Shown: piece by piece, positions 1 through 10,684 of the stretch
Layout of the letters: every line of letters begins with the position of its first letter
How positions within the stretch are numbered: position 1 is the first letter of the stretch
NCBI GenBank assembly: GCA_030280995.1
Contig: JASXTE010000001.1
Location: forward strand, 12,557,001-12,621,000
From: Hemileia vastatrix
Taxonomy: Eukaryota; Basidiomycota; Pucciniomycetes; Pucciniales; Zaghouaniaceae
DNA: 64,000 bases
Reading direction: 5' to 3'
Program-made: the position numbers and the translations under genes
The notes under the pieces: generated by a model
Database searches by the model: none
The model's input: the letters and a program-made list of their open reading frames with translations, nothing else
Told to the model about the DNA's origin: nothing

Positions 1-1700
1 GCCGCGTGCATGTTCATGAATTCAAATACATTGCCTATCGCCCTAGTTGAAACTTTAGTTTTCTCAATGCCTGGTTTAAAAACGGACAGTGCAGACAATA
101 CAGATAAAGTTGGAGGTTTCTAATTTATTTAGTTTGCTATTATCCCTAACGTCTCTATTTCAACACATTTCAACGGGGTTCAATTCGGGGCGGTTCTATC
201 TAAGATACTTGCGAGATCTTTCTCTTATCTTATTATATTTTCTACCTTAGGAGTCGTTTTACGATGGAGCTACGGTATCAAATTGTTGTCTTCTCTAAAT
301 CAAGATGCGATACGGGATTCACGGGAAGATGACACTGAAAACCAAGCTCAAGATCCACATAAATCTTCAAACAGCTCACAAGAGAGGGACACGCAAAATT
401 CTTCAAAACTTGGTCAACATGACAGAGTAAACTTAGAATTAACTCGGTGTTTATCTCAAACAACAGACTATGCCAGTGATGTCCAATACTCAAATTCTCA
501 GAAGAAAGTCCATTTTTCAATTTTAATTCAAGTCGAGATTAGGTTTTTGATATCTGTGTTTTGATTTTTGTTAGGGATGATCCCATCATTCCAAAAGACA
601 ACATTTCACGTGTGCCTGGAAAAACTTGTGAAAATTTTTCAGATGATAAAAAAATTGGTTTGTTTTTAACTCGAAGGTTAAATATTGGCAGTGTGTGGTG
701 GCATATTTTTTTAGTTCGTTACACTAATTTTTTACGAGTATTGACTATCACCCTAGATTGGCAGGCGAAATTGCTGAATAAACTTAAAAAGATACAAAAG
801 GTCATTGGAGACCTTATTACACCGCCCGTGTGAGTGCTTTACTTATTATCAAACTGAATATCACTTAGATTTCATGGAGAAATGTTGAGATGGATAAGTT
901 TAGGTACTCTGCTATATTAGCTATAATTGTTGCGTGCATCACCCCAGTACAAAAGGCACTTGGAACTTTTGGACCTTTCAGAAAGTAATGCCCTCTCAGT
1001 TTACACTTTATGTTCTTTGAAAATTTCGAAACTAACTCGAATTGTAGCACTTTACGAATGACTGGGGAAGTTGCGATTCCCCTCACAATGATGGTTTTAG
1101 GTAAGAATCAAAATAAGTTTGATTGTAAAAAATAGAGTAATCAATTGTTACGATTTCGGCTTAATCTGTGTTCAAGGGGCCTATTTTTATCGACCCAAAT
1201 CAATCCCACAAAATGAAAATGAAAGTGGAAAGCAAACAAAAATACAGCCAACAAGGCGGCATATACTATCCTTAGAATCACGTACCATCATCTCCACAAT
1301 TTTGGCGCGGCATATTGTGGCACCAGCAATCCTTATTCCAATTTTCTTCTGTGTGTTACACTTTACCCAGCTAGAGATTGGAAAGGATCCAGCTTTTGTT
1401 CTTTGTATGGTGTTATTGATAGGTGCTCCTCGTGCGTTCTGTCGTATAAGACTAGCCTTAATTGAAAACTAAAATCTTTTTTCTAAAGCGGCTATCACTT
1501 TGGCTCAAATGACAAGTAAATCGGCAAAGCTTTATGAAGAGCTTCTCACAAAAATGCTTTTTTGGGCATATATCTTGATGACGTAAGCTTTTCTCAACTT
1601 GTAAAGTTTTGTAGTGACTTACGTTTGCTTTCAAATTTCTAGTCCCATCACCACGGTAGCGCTAGTTTGTATAGTAATATGGTGGACCAATTCCCACTGA
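1..1700 (+). CDS. Auxin-efflux-carrier-type membrane transporter, 3' part
   Basis: Spliced gene entering from the left edge. Exons read from sequence: 1-~108, ~184-542, 575-829, 904-984, 1048-1100, 1177-1431, 1489-1582 and 1643-1700 (stop TGA 1698-1700). Joined exons match the fungal auxin efflux carrier (PIN-like/AEC, Pfam Mem_trans) pattern: an early segment with NSNTLPIAL, then STLGVVLRWSYG, a long polar loop (about 290-600), PPVYSAILAIIV, GEVAIPLTMMVLGAYFYRP, a helix with DPAFVLCMVLL, PPAITLAQMT and the C-terminal WAYILMTP helix. The family are about ten-helix membrane proteins; yeast members are poorly characterised. The last five introns (57-76 bp) are clean GT-AG and keep the frame. 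Two junctions are doubtful: near 109-183 no ordinary AG acceptor is visible, and the intron at 543-574 would be only 32 bp. Probably a functional host gene, truncated only by the window. Confidence 0.85.
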
Positions 1701-2533
1701 AGAAAAAACTCTAAAGACGGTTGAACCCCAATTATTCTTGTCAGGTTTAGGGATGATTAACGCAAATAAAAAAAACGTGAAAAAAAATACTTATATCAGT
1801 TAGGCTATAAATTCTTCATAGAGTGTGGAGTAACGGAAATAAGAAGGGTAATGGACAAAAGTAACGAAAAAAATTTATGATAGAACTTAAGCTTAGTTTA
1901 TCTACACAGCAATTGCTTGTATATAATATGCTGGGAACTGGTATAGAGAAATTGATAGAATATTCTCAGATAGAAAAGATGATGGAAATTTAGATGAGTG
2001 ATTTATTTATAAATTTGAATAAAGATGATGTGAAGTTTCAAGTTTATTTTGATGAAGAGAAAATTGAGAAGAGTGCCAATTACCTCATGAAAGACATTTA
2101 TACAATAAATTTTGATAGATTTAAATGAATTGACTTTAACATATTGAGGATAAGTAATTGAGGATTAAAAAAATTTGGATATGGTTTCTAAAAAAATAAG
2201 AAATAAGATGAAGCAATTATTAAACATGAACTAGACTTGAGCATGCGGAAAAATTTATGATAAACAAATAAATAACTAAAGAATACAAGGATAAAGAAAT
2301 AGAAGTTCTAAAACCAGCACCACAAGCAACAGAAGAAAAATTATAGGTGTCCCACTCTTAATTGAATCATCAAAGTCCATTCATGGATAGAGGCATGCAA
2401 GCAGTTGCTAAAATTGCTTTTCTGGAAAAAGTTTTATATTAACTAGAATGATGCACAACAATAAATATCTGCACGTGCATGAGTGGAGGGGTCTCCTTGC
2501 TTATCATTTTTTCAAGCACTTGTTGATTCACTC
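1701..2533. other. Intergenic; decayed coding remnant
   Basis: No intact gene. On the plus strand about 1876-2130 reads as two or three protein-like segments separated by stops (for example STQQLLVYNMLGTGIEKLI, then KIEKSANYLMKDIYTINFD), and about 2280-2450 reads ATEEKL, stop, then MDRGMQAVAKIAFLEKVLY in another frame. The composition looks like a retrotransposon gag remnant, but I cannot name the family. Confidence 0.3.
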
Positions 2534-2839
2534 AATATAGGAATTTAAGCTCAATACCATTGATTTAATAATGTTGGGAAGCCATTGGGAAGCTTTTGGG
2601 AAACCAGATTTAAACCAGTAGAAACTGTATTTTGTCAGACATTGGACCCAGGTTCACCACAGGTAATTCATGGGGGCATTGTTAGCAATACCATTTAGTT
2701 GAATTTCAATGTGTCAATTTATATAATTGAGTTAGTCACACTCCATAAACATCTAGAAAAACAGATGAAGGAACATTTAGTCACAAATTAGTCTTAGATT
2801 GAATCCCACTTGAACCCACATTGAACACAAGTTGATCAA

Positions 2840-3140
2840 TCATCTATATTGCATATGCATATTAATTATTCAACATGTAATGCATATGCATTACAAATTA
2901 TGAATAATTCTATATATAATATGCAATACACAATATGAATTGAGAATAATGAATTATAAAATATATAACAGGCATAATGCATTAAACTTGTATAAGTATT
3001 ATCCATCCATGTTGAGTATGCATTGTGCACTCATATTGAATATCTCCAATGAATCCATACTGAGTATGAAAAATTAAATCATATTTAGTATGTATTATGG
3101 ATATTCATTGATTATTGATTATAAATATACAATGAGAGCT
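2840..3140. repeat. AT-rich degenerate short repeats (left block)
   Basis: Loosely repeated words such as TGCATATGCAT, AATATGCAAT, TTGAGTATGCAT and CATATTGAATAT on both strands, no fixed period and no coding potential. The matching block at 15978-16140 lies on the other side of Gypsy-1, so both belong to the interrupted host element. Confidence 0.5.
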
Positions 3141-4026
3141 TGTCATGCATCTTATAGTCACTTTGCCCTAATTCTATAATGCATATGTAATCTAATTTTC
3201 CTGTTGAATAGTGTAAAACTGGCAAGACAAGTTTTTCAAACACTGTCATGTATTTTCACATTAAAATAGCCTGTGGACCTCATTTAAATTTATCACAATT
3301 AAAAGAAATATTTGTGTTTCATTAATTATTGACTGCTAAAAATAGTAATTACTTAACCATTTGAGTGTTGATTTTTCAATCCATTTTTTTCCAAGAGAAA
3401 AAATTCTTTAATAAAATTTTTGATAAAGTTTGATATTCTACAAGAAGAAAAATGAGCTTTTTTTAAACTAATGAAGCTTAGTTTGGAAGTAGTGGGAAGG
3501 TGGTTGGAAGATGGTCAGAAAAATGGTGCTAATGTGCCTTACTGCTCAAATGGGCTCAAAATTGGTTTGACTCATGGATCAATGGGTAAATGAATAAGTG
3601 AGATGTGTAGGGACCTGCAAGAATGACCCACATATATTTCCTGTGGTAAATATATTTAAAAAATTTAAATAAAAATGACGATATTATTGCTAAATAAGAG
3701 GGTTCCTAGCTAGTTTCCCTCAATTTTTTGTGGTGATGATCTTACTATAGGCCTCTTGTCCTTCCTCTATTTTTTATTTACTGTGGAGTAAAATCTTTTA
3801 AACAACATGAGCTTACTAGAAAATGATTTTCTTTTTATAATAAAAATGTAATGAATATTTACCTACCATTATACTATTAATGTTTGACATATACTGAGGC
3901 TTATTATTTGAATAATTTGTACAAGATAATGCCTTGATGTATCCATATCAAATTTTCATTTTTTGTCTATCTTTAATTTACATTGAATAGACTAATTGGA
4001 TATGCATTTTTTCAGGCAAAATATTT
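3141..4026. other. Non-coding interior of the split TIR element
   Basis: AT-rich sequence with no open frame or known motif. It ends at the Gypsy-1 target duplication GAAGA (4027-4031). Confidence 0.4.
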
Positions 4027-4031
4027 GAAGA

Positions 4032-4833
4032 TGTCACGCGCCACGTGACACTCGAGGCAAAAGCAGCTCATTAAATCAATAATAAGAGGCTCAAATCCAT
4101 ACTTGAAGCGCAGAAAGCAATTCCCCATAGCAACTGCAACTTTCCTTTGTGTACTCGCTATTCAACCGCGCTAGCCTAAACTCTAAATCTAAATTAGTCA
4201 ATCTCTCAATAGTGTGTCTTAGTCTTTTTCCCAATAAGCGACGCACAGCGCAATAGTTAATATAATAGTACATTAAAAGGTTTATGAAATGTCTGTGGGT
4301 TATTAAGGGGTAGTGAGCATGGACAGAATGGTTAGTAGAGGATTAAGGGGTTAACGGATGTTAGTGAGGAGGGTCCAGGTGTAATGGATGTATATTAATG
4401 GTCTGTGGTGCGTGGAATAGTGGATGGGTATGAGGTCAATGCGAGGAGGAGTAAAGGATATAAAAGGGGTTGGGTTTTTGGTTTGATATTCTTTAGAATT
4501 AAATTACAAAACGTATTTATAGTTAATAGCGGTAAAAGCTTTTAAGTTAAATCATTATTATTGTATCTTTCTCTATTTTCTCAATAATCATTTCTAAATC
4601 CTAAATCTTTGATTGTTGAGTTTCAAACCCTTTGTGAGATCTTAAGGATTTTAGTATTACCTTTCAATTATATTAGAATCCTTCTCGAACATAACTCGAA
4701 GCAGTAGTTCTTCCTTCGAGTCATCTTCGAATCACTTCCTCAAATCATCCCTCTGTGCTTCGAAGAAGTCTCTAAACTCCTCATCTCACTTACAAGAACA
4801 TCCTCAACCTTGTGCATAGGTCCTCCGGTGACA
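4032..4833 (+). repeat. Gypsy-1 5' LTR
   Basis: Bounded by TGTCACG and GGTGACA. The first 19 bp contain TGTCACG and CGTGACA as an inverted pair with a CACGTG core. Differences from the 3' copy are scattered substitutions, with no indel visible (both 802 bp). Confidence 0.93.
4459..4508 (+). promoter_or_regulatory. LTR core promoter and predicted RNA start
   Basis: TATAAAAG at 4459-4466. 36 nt downstream, AGAATTAAATTACA (4495-4508) is the expected transcript start region and is complementary, with one mismatch, to the primer site at 4835-4848. The same spacing of 36 nt is kept in Gypsy-2 and -3. The start site is inferred from spacing, not measured. Confidence 0.6.
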
Positions 4834-4834
4834 G

Positions 4835-4848
4835 TATAATTTAATTCT
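4835..4848 (+). other. Self-priming primer-binding site
   Basis: TATAATTTAATTCT begins one base after the 5' LTR and is the reverse complement of the AGAATTAAATTATA word in R/U5 of this family. No tRNA-3'-end complement (TGG...) is present at this place. This matches the tRNA-independent self-priming described for Tf1/sushi Ty3/Gypsy elements. Confidence 0.65.
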
Positions 4849-4910
4849 CCGTAGTTCTCATTCTTTGCACTACTACATCCCTTTTAAGGTTTTTTCTCTA
4901 AATTCTTAAA

Positions 4911-6077
4911 ATGGCACCTGTTCAACGCACTCCTCCTACAGGCGCTACTACTAGAGCTTGTGCCAGAGGTAGGCCAACAGCCACTGGGCCTATTTCCTGA
5001 ACTCACTCCTTGGAGCCACTCGACCTTAGGGAACGGCAACATTCAGTCCAATCTGTAGAAGACATCCCACAAGATTTTGATGATTCTAGTGATGATGAAG
5101 AAGGAGAGGATACAATGCACGAGGCACCATCCGCCCCTGCTAATCAACCTTCTGGTCAACCTTCAGAACCTGGACCATCTCATTCTCTGGAAGATTTCAT
5201 GAGACTTTTCATGAAGACCCTTTCCAATACAACGTCTTTGGAGGGATCTAAATTCAAAACTCCTTCTATGAAATCTCCTGATAAATTCGATGGAGAACAT
5301 CCAGACAGATTGTGACCCTTCTTTCAAACCTGCAAGCTCCTGTTCCATAATGACCCTCAAACCTTCAATAACGAACAATCGAAGGTTGTTTATCCTTCTT
5401 CATTCCTGGCTGGAAAAGCAGCAAGATGGTTCAAACCTTATCTTCTCATGCTCTCTTTTACCGAAACCCATTTACTTATTAATAATTTGGAAAATTTCAA
5501 AGACCGACTCTTCACATTGTTCGGTGACCCTAATGAAACTGACAACGCAGAAATTGAACTTGATTTTCTTCGCATGAGTGATAATGGTAATTCCTCCGAA
5601 TATATCTCAAACTTCAGAGCGCTTCAAACTTGAGTAGGTTGGAATGATGCTGTCCTCAAGTATCATTTCAAAAAAGGACTTACTTCAAGGATTCTTGATC
5701 AGTTAAATCTTCACGGTGAGAAGATGACTACTTTAACGGATTTAATGGATCAAACCCTCGAAGTCGACAGTGTCTACCAAGGACGACTTCAACATTGTCG
5801 ATACGCCAATAAATCTCAAGGCCTAAATTTTAAATCGGGACCTTCTTCACACCCACAGAAAACTCAATCCTCCTCGATTCAATCCAAACCTTGACCGAAA
5901 AGCTCGACCCCAGGCGATATCAGTAAAGTACTGGATCCTAAAGGGGAACCTAAAGAAGCTGAGAGGAAGAGGCGAGCAGATAATGGGTTATGTATGTATT
6001 GTGGGGGTAAGCACAAGCTAGAAGATTGTGTGAAATTGAAGGAAAGAGAAGGTACTAGTTCAAAGTCAAAAAACTAG
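4911..6077 (+). pseudogene. Gypsy-1 gag
   Basis: Starts at ATG 4911 and ends at TAG 6075-6077. Compared with the same gene in Gypsy-2 and -3 (1188 nt) it is 21 nt shorter, with a deletion near 5895. It has an acidic, proline- and serine-rich N-terminal part, then a retrotransposon gag core (about 5280-5800), then a zinc knuckle CMYCGGKHKLEDC of form C-x2-C-x3-H-x4-C at about 5990-6030; Gypsy-2 and -3 have lost the first cysteine of this knuckle. In-frame stops include 4998, 5313, a TGA near 5632 and one near 5893; that at 5313 is CGA in Gypsy-3. It cannot make full-length Gag. Confidence 0.85.
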
Positions 6078-6110
6078 TAGATAGTTTACTTGTGTACAAA
6101 GCAAACTATC
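6068..6110 (+). promoter_or_regulatory. -1 ribosomal frameshift signal (gag/pol), Gypsy-1
   Basis: Slippery heptamer A AAA AAC (6068-6074) in the gag frame, directly followed by the gag stop TAG (6075-6077). After a 5-nt spacer, GATAGTTT (6080-6087) pairs perfectly with AAACTATC (6103-6110). Shifting back one base gives CTA GTA GAT, the pol frame. The whole arrangement is identical in Gypsy-2 and -3. Confidence 0.8.
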
Positions 6111-7484
6111 TTATCTCTCCCAGTTCACAGAACCTCCATGTCTTAAGGACTGGAGTTGCCTTAAACTGCTTGAGATTCATTCTTTTTAAGGAGGATATCC
6201 CCTTCAGTTATCTTATAGACTCTGGAGCCTCAATTTCTTTTGTCAGTTTATCTTTTGACGAGAAGTTACAGCTGAAATTTACAGATATCGATTAAACTCC
6301 AATTTATTTGGTCGAAACAGAGGAACCCAAATATTAGGTCAGTAAGAAAGTTTTATGGGTTTTCAACTTTCCGAACTTTCCCCCCTTTGAGTTGGAATTA
6401 TCAGTCTTGGACGCCCCAAGGATGGACAATACCATTCTTGGCCATGACTTTTTAACGCATTGGAATCCTGAAATTGATTTGACATGGGGATTCATTACCC
6501 CATGTACTAAGTATATTTTTGATTCTTCAATGCAGGTCAATAGGGAGTTAAACAACCCACCTGACAATGTCCTGCTAGAGGACAAATCTCTGCCAGATGA
6601 CTTGCAAGCATCTGATCTTTCTTTAAATGAGCAATTGGCTAACCATTCTAGCTCAATGACTTCACTCAAAGAAGATTTAAATTGCATCAAAGCAATCAAA
6701 TTATGCTCTCTCAATTCTGGTCTTCCCTCGACAGATTCTCTCGAAGATGATGAGGATGACCAAATCAAAGTTGAAACCATTAAATCAACTCTACCAGAAA
6801 TATATCATGATTTCCTTGATGTTTTTTCAATCTTCAAGGCCGATAAGTTACCACCTCATTGACCCTACGACCATCAGATAGAGTTAATAGGTCCAGTACC
6901 TCTGGAAGGTCCTGTCTATTCTTTATCGAAGGACCAATCTCAAGTTCTTCGAGACTACATTGTAGAGAATGTAGCCAAAGGTTTCATCAGAGCCAGTAAA
7001 TCTTCAACCGGCTCCCCTGTTCTCTTCGTAAAAAAGAAGGATGGTAGCCTTAGGTTGTGTGTTGACTATAGAAAGCTCAACACAGTCACTAAGAAGAATG
7101 CATATCCTGTTCCTCCTATGTCATTGCTTCTTACCCTTTTTAATGGTGCTAATTTCTCTTCTAAAATTGATCTTAGAGGCGATTACAATCTTATTCGCAT
7201 TGCGGAAGGTCATGAACCACTAACTGCAATGCGCACTAGATTTGGAAGTTTTGAATATTTAGTTATGCCTTTTGGATTGTGTAACGCACCATCTACTTTT
7301 CAAACTTTTTTTAATTATATCTTTCAAGATGTTGTCAAACAATTTGTTGTTGTCTATTTAGATGATATTTAAATTTTCTCGGAGACACAAGATGAACATA
7401 TTCATCATGTTCGACAGGTTCTAAATCGACTTCAAGATCACGGTCTCTACGCCAAGCATAATAAATGTGAATTCCACCTAAAAT
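6074..7484 (+). pseudogene. Gypsy-1 pol, 5' part (protease, reverse transcriptase)
   Basis: Encodes the aspartic protease region (IDSGASISFVS at about 6218-6250), a hydrophilic linker and reverse transcriptase, with KKKDGSLRLCVDYRKLN (about 7030-7085) and the catalytic YLDD (about 7354). Several stops are present: one in the segment after FTDID near 6293, TGA 6860-6862 where Gypsy-3 has CGA, and TAA after YLDDI near 7370. The gene is cut at 7484 by insertion of the Harbinger-like transposon and resumes at 10974. Confidence 0.85.
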
Positions 7485-7619
7485 AGGGGGTGTCAGTTCT
7501 GGCAAATCCACACTTAACTTAAGTGCGGATTTCAAACCAAATCAGCACTTAAATTTTGCAAAAAAGTCACTTATTTCAAAAATAGGTGTCAGTTCTGACC
7601 TCAAATCAGCACTTTTTTC

Positions 7620-8490
7620 GTGATTTTTTTTTCAAAACCACATGTTGGCCACATCATCCCCTTCTTTCCCATACCATTTTGTACTCTCCCAATGTCTCTT
7701 TGTGTACTTCATTCACTTGGGTTGGTATTTTGGTTTGTTGCATATTCATTTTTTTTTGGAATTTATGGCGAAATTTTTTTTTTTGGATGGCTCATTGGTT
7801 TTCTTTCACCAGCTCAACATGAAATTGCATATTTTCTGAAATTGCATGTTTTGTCAGTGATTTTTTTTTTCATTCATTCCTCATATCCTTTCCCTATTCT
7901 CCTCCAACATCCCTCAAACAATTTGGTTTCATTCATTTTGTCATCTCATCTCTCCAGGTAAGTCACTTTATTCTTTTTTTTTGATTTTTTGATTACTAAT
8001 TATAATTTTTTTTGTTTTTTTCTGTTTATTTTATTTTTTTTATCTAAATTTTTTTTGTAAGTGGTTATTTTGGATTTCAATGGTATAATTAACCTTTTTT
8101 TTCTCTCCCTCTTTACTTTCTTTTTTAGCTCCATCACCCTACTCTTCATCCCTCCTTGGCATGGTCATTATCCCCCCTTTCCCTTATTTCACATTTTTTT
8201 GGCTCCATTTCATTGAAACACATACATTGCACATTCTTTATGCATTTCACTTACTCCATATTCAATTTCCCCACAATTCCAACATCAATCTTTCTCACTC
8301 TATTTTTCCTACTTTTCAATCAAGGTAAGTTTCATCTCCTTTTTTTCATGCCTATATGATATCTCATTCCTTTTATGAAAAGTTCATACTTAAATATATG
8401 TATGACTCTTATCTGGATAACAGTGAACTTATAAAACTCCTTTTGATCTCATCTTCATTACCACTTTTCAAGTTTTTGTAAAATTTTGAA
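7620..8490. other. Non-coding, T/C-rich left part of the Harbinger-like element
   Basis: Long runs of T and pyrimidine-rich text. Open frames here code for phenylalanine- and serine-rich strings typical of poly-T tracts. I see no gene. Confidence 0.55.
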
Positions 8491-8498
8491 AATCAGAC

Positions 8499-8815
8499 TC
8501 GGAATTAGGGTTAGGTTTATTCAAATCTAATGTTCTTTTTACTGAAGATTCTCCTGAAGTCTACCTTTCATTTCCCACAAACAGATTTGAATTTGATTCA
8601 GTGGTTGCTGAGATATTGACCGTTAAAGTTGAGCCTTTTTTTTCCCAATTTAAATTTTTATTTCATTTTTTATGTAACAAATTAGGGTTAGGTTTATTTA
8701 AATCACATGTCCTTTAACTGAAGATTATACTAAAGCATATCTTTCATTTCCCTCAAACAGGTTTGAATTAGGTTCAGTGGTTGCTGAGATTTTGTCCTTT
8801 GAAGTTGAGCCTTTT
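8499..8815 (+). repeat. Diverged tandem duplication (~175-bp period)
   Basis: 8499-8642 and 8674-8815 share ATTAGGGTTAGGTTTATT, a middle part with GAAGATT...CTTTCATTTCCC, and CAGTGGTTGCTGAGAT followed by GTTGAGCCTTTTTT. About 80% similar by eye. Confidence 0.7.
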
Positions 8816-8940
8816 TTCCAAATTTCACTTGTCTTATTTCACATTTTTATATTGCATATTTAGAAGATAAGGATTCTGAAACTCTTATATGATTATTATC
8901 TAGTCATTTCAATTATATAGGCATATATTTGTTGCTCAAG

Positions 8941-9528
8941 AATATCACTAAAGCTCAAAAAGATGAAGATTTTTGCTTATGGGACACTCTACCTTCCTTT
9001 AACTCTTTTCTTGCTCTTTGACTCAAAAAGCACTGTAATAAAGCATTTGAAAAAAATCATGAACTTGAAACCAAAGTTGGAATACTAAATTGGTGTGACT
9101 CCGAATGGGAAGATATCAGCCACGAATATATTTTATTTTCTAATGTTATTATCACTCATTCTGGATTTCACAATAAAATTCACACCAATACCAAGGACAC
9201 CAATTTTCTTAATTTTGGTATATTCTCATATATCAAACCAATTACTGGCCAACCAATACCATCTCCAGCTAAAATCAAATGATATGGTTTATATTTTCCA
9301 GACCACTGGCACATCATTGATTTTGGTTTGGGAAATGGTATCATCGAAACTATTTAGAATTCTTCTAAGGATGATCATCAAACGACCAAAGCTCCTCCTG
9401 GTTTGGAATCCTGTCAAGATTTAACACATTTTGGTTGCTCATTTCAAATCAGTCATAAGTTGATTCAAAGAATCAATAAGGTAATGAAAGAAGGTAAAGT
9501 TAACCGATTTAAAAAAACTTTATTTTGA
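8941..9528 (+). pseudogene. TET/JBP-like 2OG-Fe(II) dioxygenase remnant
   Basis: One continuous frame from AAT 8941 to TGA 9526-9528, interrupted only by stops at 9019, 9280 and 9355. Conserved-looking segments are HNKIHTNTKD (9172 on; its H-x-N sits where the family's H-x-D iron ligand pair is expected), NFGIFSYIKPITGQPIPSP, YFPDHWHIIDFGLGNGIIET, DDHQTTKAPPG and THFGCSFQIS (9424 on). I recognise this order from basidiomycete TET-like 2OG-Fe(II) oxygenase proteins, a family known to be expanded with transposons in these fungi. The known family oxidises 5-methylcytosine or thymine; activity of this copy is not expected because of the stops. The start is not resolved; upstream sequence may include an exon. 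Confidence 0.6.
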
Positions 9529-9850
9529 TCCAAAAAGTATGGGGATTAGAGTTGTCGTTGAAAATTTTATATTTTTTCGTAAATTTTTAATAAATATTTT
9601 TTATGTATCAATTTCCTCAACAAAAGTAATGGGCCAACAACCTTGTGTTGTATAAATGGTAATCATGATAACATTTATTTGTTTCATGGGGTTCCTCTTT
9701 CCTATACCTGTAGAAAGTCCCAAACTTATGTTTCTCGACTTGGTCTGCATTTTGGCTTGAGGGATTGTCATTACTTTAAACTAGGGAAATTGATATATAT
9801 TAGATATTTATTTAATAATTTACGTAATTCTATTAAATTTAGATGACTTC

Positions 9851-10034
9851 CACCACTTACTTCAATAAAATGCAGGGGGGGGTATTGCCAAATTTTAAAA
9901 TCTGACATGTGAAATTGATGACTTAGAAAATTTTTGGTGATATCCACCCCTTGCTTCAATAAAATGCAGGGGAGAGTATTTCCAATTTTTTAAAACAGAT
10001 ATAGAATTTTTTTGACTTGTAAATATTTTGGTGA
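9851..10034. repeat. Tandem duplication, ~92-bp unit
   Basis: 9851-9942 and 9943-10034 share TTCAATAAAATGCAGGGG, then GAGTATT-like and AATTTT-rich text, ending TTTTGGTG. It lies where the 3' part of the transposase gene should be, so it may have replaced or interrupted coding sequence. Confidence 0.65.
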
Positions 10035-10684
10035 AAATTTTTGACAAGAATGTGAAAGTAATTGTTTCCACCTTGAGCAGGTTTCTGGCTCAAAGGAATA
10101 GCAGTACCATCAACAAAACCAATACATCCTGGGAAGCCCTCTGCTTGCATAACCTGAGATGATTCAAGTCGCTCTTCTTTTGTTGGCCAGGTGAGAAGTT
10201 GAGATTACAAGGAGTTGATGGCAGTGATACATCATTTGGTATAAGTGTTAACTGAACCATACCCTAAATCAAAGACATTTTCTAAACGTTTCAAAGAGGC
10301 TCCATTACCATTTGAACCCAAAAGGCATAGTGTGATGGTGAATTGAATTGAAGGATGTCGTTGTTCTTTTTGAGAATTATTGTGAAATATGGGATGATCC
10401 TGAATAAGCTCAAGCAATTTAAGAAAACATTCCTGAGAAGTCCTGAACAGCTGTCTAAAACTGGGTGTAGATAGTTTAAGAAGTGTTTGGATGGTGTACT
10501 TGGGGGTATGAAGTACTTGAGGCTTTCTGGGAAGAAGGTAACATTTTGTGGCCATTTTTGATAAAACGACGAAATCTTCTTCTAGATCAGAATCAGAATC
10601 GCAATCAGAGTCCAAGAGCAGTTCAAGAGCCATGAAAGTCATTGCTTTATGTAATTTATCACAATTTGAAAGTGAGGAAGGCAT
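9956..10684 (-). pseudogene. PIF/Harbinger transposase (DDE_Tnp_4 type), N-terminal part
   Basis: Starts at the ATG complement of 10682-10684. Order on the minus strand: acidic N-terminus, a helix-rich region (FRQLFRTSQECFLKLLELI), SLKRLENVFDLGYGSVNTYT, a short stretch with stops at about 10150-10231 that still reads ITAINS...SQLLTWPTKEERLESS, then GFPGCIGFVDGTAIPLSQKP. GFVDGT holds the first catalytic aspartate of Harbinger transposases. After this the sequence runs into a duplicated non-coding block, and the second aspartate and the glutamate are not found. The protein is therefore truncated as well as interrupted. Confidence 0.8.

Noticed and set aside
4834..4870. tRNA-type primer-binding site for Gypsy-1
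   Set aside because: No TGG-starting tRNA 3'-end complement is visible, while the self-complement to the LTR is strong.
7586..7961. Hydrophobic open frames that look like membrane proteins
   Set aside because: They result from poly-T and TTC runs and lack any conserved motif.
9095..9424. Open frame of 109 codons on the plus strand in the Harbinger-like element
   Set aside because: The neighbouring frame (8941-9528) holds the TET-like motifs; this frame is an overlap without family features.
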